The notes under the pieces were generated by a model, which was not told the DNA's origin, searched no databases, and was given only the letters and a program-made list of their open reading frames with translations. Below are positions 41,381-51,733 of a DNA stretch of 64,000 nt, in pieces (position 1 is the first letter of the stretch; each line of letters opens with the position of its first letter). Both the position numbers and the translations under genes were made by a program. The stretch spans positions 515,220 through 579,219 of the forward strand of contig NW_003314316.1 in assembly GCF_000143415.4 (NCBI RefSeq), written 5' to 3'. This DNA comes from Selaginella moellendorffii (taxonomy: Eukaryota > Streptophyta > Lycopodiopsida > Selaginellales > Selaginellaceae).

Positions 41381-42007
41381 GTAGCGCACTTGAATTTGGA
41401 GCCAAACTCTAAGCCTGTTGCGCTATGAAATGAGGGTCTGGTACAATCCCACGAGCACCAGCTCCCCGTATCCAGCACCTGCACGCAAAATGGTGTCAGA
41501 TGGAGTCTGGCACAATTTTGGCATACCAGTGGCGTAACGCAAAGAGGAGGGTACCCCACCGACTAGAGCAGCATAAAGCTTGGGCTTAGACCCAAGTCGG
41601 ATGCAAAACAAAGAGCGACATAACCCAGTAGGAGCCAAATTAATGTCTCAAGTGGTCGGATATGCATTCTAACCACTATCCCTACTATACATTTGAAGCC
41701 CCTTATAGCCCCCCCCCCCGCTCCCCTGCCTTTCAGGAACACATGCTTTGGGCTTTCACCCCAAGTTTCCTTTAGCACCAGGAGTTAATCTCTAGGACAA
41801 ATCCAAAACTTACTAAATATGGAATGTCTTTAGATTGTGAATTTGGATACGGGACAAACACCATTGTGTTCAAGCCAATTTTTACATTCTGTAGATATGC
41901 CAAATGAGCAAATCTAGACACTTTTTATAAATAGCATTTAGAACCAAAATGAGACTAACACAAAGGGCATGATAGTGAGAGTGTTTGGCAAACATGGTAA
42001 GCTATCA
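41381..42007 (-). repeat. LTR of the second gypsy-type element, minus orientation
   Basis: On the minus strand it starts TGATAGCTTACC and ends GCGCTACA, canonical TG...CA ends. It matches the relic at 11780-12438 along most of its length. It shares short blocks with the full element's LTR (GGGGTGAAAGCCCAAAGC, a G-run, GTATAGTAGGGATAGTG). No second LTR was found downstream. Confidence 0.75.
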
Positions 42008-42379
42008 TCTGGATCCTATTAACATCAGTACTAGGGGCATCCAAAGGAATCTTGAAAAGGTGGGTATGTATTTTATATTTTTAAAACTTTTTTATTTAAC
42101 CTAATACAAGCTTGGTGAAAGAGCATTATTATATCCTTAACAATGACCAATAGGCTCCTGATAATATTCCTCTTGCTATGCACCTCTCCTCCATTGTCAA
42201 TACCTAATAGCTGCTTGAGGGATGTTGTCATTACTATGATGTGGGCCAAGATTCTCAAGTTGATCTAGCCTTTCACCAAACTTCTTTGTAGAGTCCTAGA
42301 AGATGCCTAACATATTTATAAGGAGCTGAGTTAGACATTTGATCTCTAAGTGGTAGTAGTGGTTTTCGCAACTATGTAA
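42008..42379. other. Intergenic, transposon-like
   Basis: AT-rich, no supported gene. Confidence 0.35.
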
Positions 42380-42720
42380 CGTGCCAACTCTCTTTATATG
42401 CCATTGCACCTTACTCTAGCAACTTTTTATGCTTAGCTTGCACAGCTTGCTCTATAGCCTACTCTATAATAGCTAGACCTTTTCCTTGAACTTTCCTTCC
42501 AAGTGCCGGATTGAGAGAGTTAACATAAGCCTTAATGACTTGAATATCAATGCAATCACATTCAACTACTTGCACTTGCAGAGATACTATTTGAAGTGGC
42601 TATTGTACCTATGGATGGACTCTCTAGGCTGCATTTTAAAGGCCTCCAACTCTATCATCACATAGTCCTATGTGAAAATCAGCTAAAAACACTTTAAAAA
42701 TTGAGTCTTAAAATCCATGA
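42380..42720 (-). pseudogene. Decayed retrotransposon gag fragment
   Basis: Minus-strand translation shows the gag motif EAFKMQPRESIHRYNSHFK (42648-42591), and another frame IKAYVNSLNPALGRKV then AIEQAVQAKHKKLL. Frames are broken by stops. It belongs to a different element from the LTR at 41381, which lies in front of its own gag. Confidence 0.55.
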
Positions 42721-43415
42721 CACTTTGCTACTCCACCACCAAAGCAAATCCACCCACTGCAAAGCATTTAGTCCTTGCATTGTGATGAGGAAATACTATG
42801 CTTAAAGTAAAGGATTTGTGACATTAAGCATTTGAAGGATCTTTATTTGGTTGATATAGACTCAGCCACCTTGGAACTTTGACAATATCGTGATATTATA
42901 TGGATCGATTGCTATAGCAGGCTAAAGAGGCATTTGTTGCACTTGATTTCTTAAGATCTAGAACTATTAAAAAATTCAGGCGACAAAAAACTAGTCAATA
43001 AGGTCTTTGTTGTGAATAATCAAAGATGTTTCATTATAATAAACATTATGTTGACATTAAGTTTAAACATTTGCAAAGTCTAAAAAGACATTATGTAGTT
43101 TTTGCACATAACATAATGCCTCTTCAAGTGGTCTGACTACTTTTAGAGAAATAGGTATTCATCACGATCTTTTATGCGTTTTTTCACACATTGTGAGCTG
43201 CGTTCCTGGTTGACAAATTGATGAGGGGCAACAACGTGCCAATGCTTCTAAGCTTAGTAAAAAAGACAAGCTAGACAGTGTGAAGCCGCAGCCAAACAAG
43301 CATAGATCATATTAAACTTATATTTGTTTTCTGAGACTCTAGTCTCTTCTTCGTCAAACTTCCTAGTGTTGATTTAACTTAGAAGAGCAAATAAACTGCG
43401 CTTTGAAATACATTT
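42721..43415. other. Intergenic; holds repeat copy 3 and the C-gene 3' flank
   Basis: 43030-43105 repeats the ACATTATG units of 36752-36860. 43150-43415 is the C-gene 3' flank shared with 31955-32230. Confidence 0.45.
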
Positions 43416-45312
43416 TCATCTTCTCTTGGTTGCTCTAGAGGCATCACAAGGCCGACAGAGCTTTCTTCTCTTGTTACCAAACCCTGAGCACGATCGATGC
43501 ACTTGTTGCCTACAAGAGTAACACACCATGTCTGCTGTTGGTTGGCCGCAGGAGCACATTATGACAACAGATGGTGTCACTGCTACACCGGCAGGTAGTG
43601 CTATTGCTGCGACCTTGGCGGATGCTGCTGCTGCATTGGCAGATGGTGCTGGTGGTTGCCAGCGCCGATCCACAAATTCAAGCAACACACTAGCAATTCG
43701 CTGTGATGCAACATATGAAGCTACATCCATGAAGCTCCTTGCAATAACATCTACCGGGACATCTGTGCCTTCAAAGTTTTGAATAGTTGGAGGCACATTC
43801 GTCATTTCTTCTGGGTGGACAAACCATACAAACTTCCAACTAACTTCATTGGCTGGACTGGTTGTCCATGTTGTCGTAGGAGTTTTTAGAAATGCTTCCA
43901 GAGAGGATCGATGAGCAGCATAAGGTCCAACATTGATGTGACCCAACCAGATGGTGTTTTGCCATGTCCAGACGACATGGACCATACCGAAATTCGACTG
44001 GTCCCGAAAGTATGCCTTCACCCCTGAGACATTTCCGTCGTCGACAGTCTTGCGGAAACTTTCAAAAGAATACGGGCCATAAGGCACTAATTCTGTCTTC
44101 CAGCGCAGCCATCATCACCCTTTCAACCAGCCATTGAATGCGGCTCTTGTTCTTCAGCCGATCCTTCAGAGCATTTGACAATGTATTGCAGAACACCGTC
44201 TCTGATTCGCTGAGCAGCTTTCGGCTTTGCAAGCATTGGTAGTACAAGTCCCTTGCATAACTCGATACAGGATGATAAATGCCAGCTCCATCCCGTATAA
44301 CAAACTGCAAATCGATGTCTCCGTATTGCTTGACGTTTGCCACGCCAGTGCACACGAACTGTGCGTACCTGCTCACGTCCTGACAATAGAGGATGCTCGT
44401 CTCCAAGTTTGCGATCATATCGTCACCCCGAAACATCATAACTACTATCTCCCACTGGTCATCACTAAGGGCTATCTGTAGCTGTTGGTCTTCTACAATA
44501 GCCATCACACATCTTGCAATCAAAGTAACAAATAGAGGCAGCCTCCCAGTGTAGTATATCAGGTCTTTCTGGCGACCAGGTACCCACAGATTGAGACCCT
44601 TGGCTTAAACAAACACATCCATTTCTTGGTCGCTGAAGACGCTGAAAAAGCCAACGGGATCCACCACCTTCTTAATGCCTTCGTTTGTTGCTGTCAAACA
44701 TTTTAGGAAGCTCATGTGCTTCAGAAGAATATCCATCTCCTGCTGCACATCTGGGAGATGGTGTACCACGTCGTAGGCGTCGAAAACCAAGACTGGCCTG
44801 TGACGAATGAGGAAGGCTCCTATTTCCGTCCATTTTCCCATAGCCGATATTGCATCGACCTTGTCTTCCTGGTCGGCATATGCAAGAAGGAGAGCCCTTC
44901 TAACGACCTGCAGTGTTCCAACGGTGCTCACAGGGTCCGTGCAAGCGGGAGGGTCAAAGATCGCTACCAAGCGACAGCCTTCCTGTCGTCCCCTGGCATA
45001 ATGATTGCAAACCGCCATCGCAAGGAGCATCGTCTTACCCGAACCAGCCGTGCCAGTCATGGTGACGTCCCTGTTCTTGGAGCAGCGCTCAATCAAGGAC
45101 TCGATAAATGCAATGCTAGATCTTCCCATGAACTCACAGGTTTTCATGTAGTCCTTCCCTTGAATCCCTTCTATCATGCTGAGCTCCGCCCGTTTGAGAG
45201 TCAGCTCCGGCCAAGGAACATTCGTATGCCACCCGGTCCGGAAATCAGCTTGAGAGCCTAGGAGAAGAGCGTGCAGCTCTTTTGCTTCCGCAGTCTCCTC
45301 CGCCTCTACCAT
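43416..45312 (-). pseudogene. P-loop NTPase with PHD-like zinc finger, gene C (nonsense and frameshift)
   Basis: The ATG at 45312 opens 235 codons with Walker A GTAGSGKT, Walker-B-like RPVLVFDAYD and the same N-terminal pattern as A/B (FRTGWHTNVPWPEL). A TAA at 44607-44605 interrupts the frame, which then continues unshifted (TGRLPLFV, DVSRYAQFV, VSSYARDLYYQCLQSRKLL) to a stop at 44062. The last part lies one frame over (43416 to about 44087) and has NVSGVKAYFRDQ and FVWFVHPEE, then a Cys/His array spaced C-x1-C-x8-C-x2-C-x4-H-x2-C-x10-C-x2-C, as in PHD fingers. In relic D the TAA position reads CAA, so the stop is a mutation. A splice removing 48 nt around it is possible but would delete aligned residues. 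Probably inactive. Confidence 0.7.
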
Positions 45313-45349
45313 TTTTTCCGCTATGTATCAAAATACATTTAGGGTTCTA
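45313..45349. promoter_or_regulatory. 37-bp head-to-head start region of genes C and B
   Basis: Just 37 bp separate the C ATG (45312, minus) from the B ATG (45350, plus). A reverse telo-box-like TTTAGGGTT is at 45338-45346. The motif is kept in front of gene A. Transcripts must start inside the partner gene or within this gap. Confidence 0.45.
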
Positions 45350-47075
45350 ATGGAGGTTGACGCTAAGCAGCTTCATAGTGCTCTTAGAGGCCGCTACACG
45401 GACTTCAGCCGAGGCTGGCACGAAGCTGTCCCATGGCCGGAGCTCCTCGACTCGTGCCCCTCTTTCTGCTGCCTAGGCCGGCCGTCCGTGGCTCTCATTA
45501 CAGGTATGCTCCGCCGGTGCTTCAAATACGAAGGCTTGGTGCTCACTGGTAGCCTGGGCTCGGGAAAGTCTCACCTTTTAGCCATGGCCGTCTGTGAGCA
45601 CTACCAAAGCGGCCTCCAGGAGACCCATCGCATCGTCGCGCTCTTATTCCACGACGAGGTGCCCACCAGCCCGCCCGCCGCTCTGGAGCTTGTGATTCGG
45701 GCCCTGCTGCTCGCCTACGCGGACGACGAGGGCAGGATGCGGGTGATTCTCGATCTTCGCTGCTGGCGGGACGTGGGATCGTTTTTGATGTTCAACCGCC
45801 CGGTCCTCGTGGTTGACCGATGGGAGGAAATAGAGCTTGGCAATGGCGAAGTCCACCGCCGCATGGTGGAGCTGCTATGGATGACAACCTTTCTCAAGTG
45901 CGTGAACTGTTCCGGCTCGCGGGCGCGGCACGTGCTTAACAATCCAACCGAGTTCTACAACGTTTTCAGTCCCGACGAGACGCTCCAGTACCTTGGGAAG
46001 TGGCTGGACGTCAAGAGAATTGATGAAGAGCTGCTTCGACGGGTGATGTGCCTCACAGGTGGCCTCCCGCTCTTCGTGTGGTACTTTGTGGAATCCATCA
46101 TGCAAGCCAACAACAAAGGATCCTCATCGTCATTGTCATCCGGCTCACAATTGTTGGACTGGCGAGCAGCAGTGCGTGGGTTCATGCAAAAAGAATGGGT
46201 GGCGAAGATGCGGACGACGATTGCCAGCTGCGAGGACACTAGCCGGTTTGCGCGGTTCGTGAGCTTTGGACTGCAGGCAAACACGGGGCACTGCTCCGAT
46301 ATCGACATCCGTTTCCTCGTTCGGGATTCCAAGTGGATGCTTCACCCCGTCTCGGACTACGCCAGGGACATTTACTGGACGTGCCTGCAACGAAGGAACC
46401 TGCTGCATAAGTGTGAACCTGTCTTCTGCAATGCTGTGTATGATTCACTGAGGGACGTGCATGGGAATACAGACCGGTTCGAGTGGCTGCTCAAAAAGCT
46501 AATCATCGGGGCATTCGAAGATACGCCTTTCTTTCCTCAGCGCTTGACGCGCTCGAGACAATATCAGCCGCTGGAGCTCTTTTGTGACAAGATCGACGGC
46601 AGAGTGTCGGGGGTAAAGGCGTACGCTCCAGAAGCAGACACCAGTCTACCGTTAGTAGACTTTGTGGTGAAAAAAGGCAGCTCTCGGGAACCCGGAGAAG
46701 AAATAACACTGGGAAGGATATCGGCTGGTTCATATGCTTACGGAAGTGATGATCTTGTTCATAGGTTGCCCGGTGACAATATTTGGACGCCAGCAGCAGC
46801 AAAGGCATGCAAGTGGAACTTTGTGTGGATTCTGCTGCCATGGCAGATCCAGGGGTTTACGCCGCGGACGCACTCCTTCCTCGGGGGTGCGATGGAGGAG
46901 ATTGCGGTGGGCTTGGACGACGTTGCAAAGCACTTGAGAGGGACTTCACATGATCTTGTGTCTAACGTAATCGACGACTATATCTCTGCGGTGAGGCGTA
47001 CCTTTTCCTCCTCACTATAAACTGAATGCCGCCTTGTTTTACAGATGCGAAGACTGATTTTCTAGCTTTAACAAG
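45328..47075 (+). repeat. Segmental duplication, copy 2 (with gene B)
   Basis: Near-identical to 33167-34916 through the coding frame and about 55 bp after the stop. Differences are scattered substitutions and one small indel zone in the Ser-codon repeat. Confidence 0.85.
45350..47020 (+). CDS. P-loop NTPase of STAND-like layout, gene B of the paired module
   Basis: 556 codons, intact. By eye it differs from gene A at roughly 30 residues and at the Ser-rich linker (LSSGSQLLDWRA instead of SSSGSHWRA). Walker A (GSLGSGKS), the Asp of LVVDRWEEI and GLPL are all kept. Both copies keep an open frame while their C partners have decayed, which hints at selection on A/B. No signal peptide or membrane helix is seen, so it should be soluble. 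Possible roles: immune-type switch ATPase, or a transposon-derived Crinkler/RHS-like protein; neither is proven. The same optional last intron exists (46991-47044), with stop at 47065. Confidence 0.75.
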   Translation: MEVDAKQLHSALRGRYTDFSRGWHEAVPWPELLDSCPSFCCLGRPSVALITGMLRRCFKYEGLVLTGSLGSGKSHLLAMAVCEHYQSGLQETHRIVALLFHDEVPTSPPAALELVIRALLLAYADDEGRMRVILDLRCWRDVGSFLMFNRPVLVVDRWEEIELGNGEVHRRMVELLWMTTFLKCVNCSGSRARHVLNNPTEFYNVFSPDETLQYLGKWLDVKRIDEELLRRVMCLTGGLPLFVWYFVESIMQANNKGSSSSLSSGSQLLDWRAAVRGFMQKEWVAKMRTTIASCEDTSRFARFVSFGLQANTGHCSDIDIRFLVRDSKWMLHPVSDYARDIYWTCLQRRNLLHKCEPVFCNAVYDSLRDVHGNTDRFEWLLKKLIIGAFEDTPFFPQRLTRSRQYQPLELFCDKIDGRVSGVKAYAPEADTSLPLVDFVVKKGSSREPGEEITLGRISAGSYAYGSDDLVHRLPGDNIWTPAAAKACKWNFVWILLPWQIQGFTPRTHSFLGGAMEEIAVGLDDVAKHLRGTSHDLVSNVIDDYISAVRRTFSSSL

Positions 47076-47522
47076 TATACTACACATCATATTCAATGTA
47101 AAATTTGGCAGCATATGTTTATCATGGATTTTGCATTCTTGATATGATAAGTAATTATTTGTGTTGTGATCCTGCTGTATAGCAAAAGTGAACATCTTGG
47201 CATTTACAGTGTTAGTCCAAGAGATATCCTCCACCTTTCAAGATCAAACCAAGAGACTATCTGGACGTAAGCATTATTTTTTTTATATGGCATTGTGAAG
47301 TTATCAAAGCTATTCCAAACAAGGACAATTCACAGTGCTGCCCTTGCAGCTCGACTTTTTCACATCTGGTCTGTCTTCGACTACGTAGTTGATCGATACC
47401 TCCTCTATCACTTCTTGTCAAAATCTGGCTTTGGTGCCTTGGCATCCAAAGGTTTGTTATTTATCTGGTTGACAGTTAAATCAAGTCGAATACACAGACA
47501 GAAACTAGCAAAAAATGGATGC
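47076..47522. other. Convergent 3' region between gene B and the ILK gene
   Basis: Shared 3' flanks. A minus-strand frame at 47257-47445 has no recognised domain; a further exon of the kinase gene cannot be excluded. Confidence 0.4.
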
Positions 47523-49443
47523 CTATCTACAGCAAAACCTTGAGTATCTGACCTTCGTGACACACGCTTTAAACGTGTCGCTGTTGTACTCAATCCGGAT
47601 TTTCTCGACTTCCTTGCAGATTGTTCTGAAAGAGGGTCTTTTTCTAGGATCATCGTGCCAGCATTTCTCAATTAAACTACACAAAAGGCATAACTTTGAT
47701 CACTTCAGGATGCAATCGAAGGGAAAAGCACAAAAAACCGACTTACTCTTTGAGGCCTTCAGGATAGTATCTTGGTTTAATCTTGAAAGGCGGTCTCTTT
47801 CCGTCCGCATAGCTCTTAGCAACTTCTTCTTCACCGAGTTTAGGAAATGGAGGAACTCCTTCCATCATCTGGAAGCTCAAAAACTTTAGCTCCTTGAACA
47901 AGTAACAAAGCATACCTCTTGGACAATCAATGCAAACGAGAAGACGTCCACTTTGCTGTCATAGTCTTCACAACGATACAGCTCAGGTGCCATGTATCGC
48001 CCTAACATAAGTAGAAAAACGACTCACGCCTTCAATGCATCTTTTAAGTTACTCGTACCAGAATCTGGAACAAATTGCCGGTCATTGAATGCATACTTTG
48101 TGAATGCGAAGTCCGTGATTTTCAAATGCCCTGCCTTGTCACGCAACAAGTTACTGATACCTTAGTTGGAGTGAGAAATATTAAGATCATGTATCGGAAA
48201 GCAAATGGTCGAGACGAACCTGGGCTTCAAGTTGCTGTGAATGACAGGCTCCGGTTTAAACTCATGCACATAGTTCAATCCCCTGCACGAACAGAGCGTA
48301 TAAGAAAGAAAAGCTGATAACTTAGATCGACAGAATGCTAAGATCACCTCGCAATGTCCAAGGCGAATTTGAGCGCCTTCTTGGGCTTGAGGGGCTTTCC
48401 TTTCTTCTTCATGTATGATTGGAGATCTCCCTGCTTTGCGGAAAGAAAATGTTCTCAGAATATCTATCGCCAAATGCAAACGAGTACAAACCTTTGGGAG
48501 ATGCTCCATCACAAGCATGACGGGAATGCTCTGTGTAACAGCACCCAGAAACTGGACCACATTCGGGTGCCGAAGCTTCAACGCTAGAGAGAGCTCGTTG
48601 ATAAACTCCTTTCTGAAAAGAGTTGGATCAAAAGCAGTATAAGCAAAGTACAGGGATCTAATACGTACAGCTTGTCATCTCCTGTTTTCGTGTCGATCGA
48701 GATGACTTTTACAAAAACTTTGGTTCCTCGCCACTTTCCAATCGTGAAGGAATCCTGCCAACCAAACGCAACGGACTTTAGTCTATAGTTAAAAAATGAG
48801 ACAAAATACCTCGCTTGACACTGAGAGCTCCTCTCGATCGATTTCATACTCGGGAACACTGTAGGAATTGGAAACTCTCATCGGAGAAGTATCCTGTGAA
48901 TTCCAATGCAGGTGGTGAGTGAATTCGCGAGAGAAAACGCAAAGAGCAAAAGAACTTACTGCCAATTGCGCACCGTGGGCGAGTAGAATTTGCGACACTT
49001 CATCGCATTTATAGTGCTCAGCATCCGCCAGAGGCTGCGATAAAAGCGAACCAAAAAAAGAGTTTCATGACAGGAAAGAAACAAAGAGGAAGAAAAGGAC
49101 AGTAAGAGCTTACAGTGCTTCCCCATCGATCTCTCGCATTTACATCAGCTCCCTCGGCGATGAGAAGCTCCACAGTCTCTTTCTTCCCCTCGCAAGCCGC
49201 CACATGAAGCGCGGTCCTGCTATCGAAATCCGTGCTATTCACATCCATGCCCTTGCCGAGAAGCGCTCTCACTCCAGCCACATCGCCCAGCGAGGCGCTC
49301 CACAGCAGCTGGATCACATCGCGCGAGGCATCGTCATCCCCAGCGCCGCACTCCATGTCGCCGCTATCGTCCGCTGTTCTTGACTCGCCGGATCCCTCCG
49401 GCGCCATGGACGACTGGCGCCCCAAATATCGGATCACTGCCAT
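47523..49443 (-). CDS. Ankyrin-repeat ILK-like (Raf-type) kinase, predicted pseudokinase
   Basis: Eleven exons: 49443-49114, 49034-48960, 48893-48810, 48754-48669, 48612-48492, 48430-48348, 48282-48220, 48153-48059, 48001-47916, 47868-47747 and 47676-47523; all phases agree, 432 residues. Ankyrin repeats (about 40-130: DVNSTDFDSRTALHVAACEG) precede VPEYEID and a kinase domain: VKVI (Lys kept), LRHPNVVQFLGAV, GDLQSYMKKKGKP, IHSNLKPSNLL, LKITDFAF, RYMAPELYR and CWHDDPRKRPSF. This is the plant integrin-linked-kinase-like (Raf group C1) pattern. HRD is replaced by HSN and DFG by DFA, with no Gly-rich loop, so catalysis is doubtful and a scaffold role is more likely. The extreme C-terminus is uncertain. 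Confidence 0.85.
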
Positions 49444-49799
49444 GGCGAGCTAGCGAGCTCCTGCGCGGAAGGAATGCCCTGGACTGGATCAATCAAGCAC
49501 GTTGCCGGTGATACTCACAGATCCGGGAGCCCTGGGAGGGATTCCCTGCTTGACGCGGCGCCACTCACAAAACGAAAACGCGGTCACTTGCCCCCTCCCA
49601 CGAGCGCTTGCCGCTTTCCACCGTCCACGCAAATCTTTCAATGAAGCTACCGTGCGAATATTCCTACACGTTGCGAATATTTCAGTAATATTCTTTAATT
49701 TATTTTCAAAAACCTTAAAGCGACCGAGTTAAAACACCGCCGTCGATCATCTTTAATAATTTACTTTATCCTTTTAAAAACCTAAAAGGAATTTTAAAG
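49444..49799. other. Intergenic, ILK 5' flank
   Basis: Upstream flank of the ILK gene followed by an AT-rich stretch. No gene or clear motif. Confidence 0.45.
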
Positions 49800-51581
49800 T
49801 TAGTGTGAGAGCCCTAATCCAGAGCATATGCTCATATTTGAATTTGAATTTTGAATTTTAGGGTATCCTCTTCGGGCTAGAAGATCAAGCATACAACCAT
49901 AGTGTTGCGGCGATGGGCTAATCCCATAGTCGGCCTTCATGCTCACCAAGTGTTCCCAGCCTTGCTGGAGAAGCCCCGCGTGGCTAAATGCAAACAAGAG
50001 GCACGTAAAGCTCACCTCGTCTGGAGCATGACCTTGGAGCTGCATCGATCTGAAAAGCCCCTCGGCATTGCCAAAATGCCCGTTCTGGGCATACGCTGCG
50101 ACCAACGCTGTGTAGGAGACCAAGTTCCTCTGGCTCTCGATCGCGTCGAAGATCTCCTTGGCCGCTTCCACGCTCCCGCATCGCCCAAACATTCCAATGC
50201 TCCCGTTTTGCAGATCCAAGCTCTGATGATCGAGAGTGCTATGCACGGCTTTGGCAATTGCCAGAGATCCCAGGCAAGAACACGCTTCCAGCGCCGCGAG
50301 CATCGTGATCTTGTTGGGCGTCACGCCTTCCAGATCCATTTCTCTGAAAATCTCGAGCGCTGGCCTCCCTTGCCCGTTTCGCGCGAATGCCGCCACCATC
50401 GCCGTCCACAGCACGACGTCTTTCTTTGAAGAAACTATGCCATCGAATATCTCTCTGGCATCGCCAGCTCTTCCCAGAAGGCCGTACAACTGGATGAGCC
50501 CCGTGGCCACGACCACATCGGGCCCATGTACGGCATGGCGGAGCCGCTGGAGTAGCTCCGCCTCCGCGGCGCCGCTGCCCATCACCGCCACGAATGTCAC
50601 CCTGTTGGGCTTGATCCCCTCGCAATCCATCCGGTGGAAGAGATCCATGGCCTCGCCGACGTGATCGCAGGCCGCGATCGCCGAGTTCCACGACACGATG
50701 TCGCCCTCGCCGGCGATTCGATCGAAAACGGCTCTGGCATCGCGCGCGCTCCCGCATTTGCCATAGGCGTTCACGAGAGAATTCGCGATGGCAAGGTCGC
50801 GATCGAGCCCCAGCTCCGCGATCAGGGCGTGGATCTCGTGGGCGCGATCCAGAGCGGCCATCGCGGCGCAGGAATCCAGCGCCGCCAGAAACGTGATCTT
50901 GTCCGCCCTGGCGCCGCCCTGGATCATCTCCCGAAACAAGGCGATTGCCTCGCGGGGATGCCCATTGCGGGAAAATGCCGCGATCATCATGTTCCACGAG
51001 AAAACGTTCTTGAATGGGATCTGATCGAAGCAGGAGCGCGCAAGATCCACGCGGCCGATGTTTCCATACATCTGGACAAGAAGATTTCCCAAGAAACTGT
51101 CGCTACCATGGCCGCTCCGGCGGATGTGATCGTGGACGCAAGTGCCCAGGCGGAGATCTTTCCCGCACGACCGGAGAATTGGCGCGTAGATCGCCGAGTC
51201 CTTCTTGATGTCCCCGCACACCAGCCCATCCAGCTTCCCCTCCAAATCTCTCGCAAGATCACCTTCTCTTTCTTCTTCATCGTTTAGCTCTCGTTCTTGG
51301 CGATCTTGCCTCGATGAAACCTCTTCTTTGTTGATTGATTTCTTCTTCTTGGGCTTTCGATTGGGTCGATCCCCACGAATCTCCTGGCTCTTGCGCTGCT
51401 GCTGCTGGTGCCTGTGGATCGGTCGCTTGAGCTGCTGCTGCTGGATCTGGAGCTTGTGCTGGAACTCCTCCTCGCGGAGGATGCGATCAAAGGCCGCCTT
51501 GCGATCCGCGGGCAATGGCACCGCAGCCGGACGCCTCAAGGAAATGCCCGGATCCGCAGAGAATGTGGGTGGATTGCCCAT
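49800..51581 (-). CDS. PPR protein, PLS-type, with abnormal C-terminus
   Basis: A single 593-codon frame from ATG 51581. The first 110 residues are Gln/Lys/Glu-rich (KLQIQQQQLKRP, RKPKKKKSINKEE), without an obvious PPR. Repeats then run to about residue 570 (NLLVQMYGNIGRVDLARSCF, NSLVNAYGKCGSARDARAVF, VLWTAMVAAFARNG). The last repeat starts normally (MLDLLARRGYP) but changes to a low-complexity end (KIQNSNSNMSICSGLGLSH) coded by AAATTC repeats. The usual E domain is missing, so the 3' end was probably lost and replaced by AT-rich DNA. It may still bind RNA. Expected location is mitochondrion or plastid. Confidence 0.8.
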   Translation of the reverse strand: MGNPPTFSADPGISLRRPAAVPLPADRKAAFDRILREEEFQHKLQIQQQQLKRPIHRHQQQQRKSQEIRGDRPNRKPKKKKSINKEEVSSRQDRQERELNDEEEREGDLARDLEGKLDGLVCGDIKKDSAIYAPILRSCGKDLRLGTCVHDHIRRSGHGSDSFLGNLLVQMYGNIGRVDLARSCFDQIPFKNVFSWNMMIAAFSRNGHPREAIALFREMIQGGARADKITFLAALDSCAAMAALDRAHEIHALIAELGLDRDLAIANSLVNAYGKCGSARDARAVFDRIAGEGDIVSWNSAIAACDHVGEAMDLFHRMDCEGIKPNRVTFVAVMGSGAAEAELLQRLRHAVHGPDVVVATGLIQLYGLLGRAGDAREIFDGIVSSKKDVVLWTAMVAAFARNGQGRPALEIFREMDLEGVTPNKITMLAALEACSCLGSLAIAKAVHSTLDHQSLDLQNGSIGMFGRCGSVEAAKEIFDAIESQRNLVSYTALVAAYAQNGHFGNAEGLFRSMQLQGHAPDEVSFTCLLFAFSHAGLLQQGWEHLVSMKADYGISPSPQHYGCMLDLLARRGYPKIQNSNSNMSICSGLGLSH

Positions 51582-51604
51582 GCCCTAGTTCTCCCGAGCA
51601 TTGT

Positions 51605-51613
51605 AAACCCTAA
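51605..51613 (+). promoter_or_regulatory. Telo-box AAACCCTAA upstream of the PPR gene
   Basis: Exact telo-box, 23 bp before the PPR start codon (51581, minus); a second AACCCTAA-like site is near 51640. Confidence 0.4.
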
Positions 51614-51733
51614 TTTTTGAACCATCGTTCTCGCGAAGAACCCTAATAGTTTCCCATCGATTGTCTTGAGATCGAGCCGATCGATCAATCGATCTCGAAA
51701 GAATTCAAAAAGAATCCCACCTCGATCCCTCGA

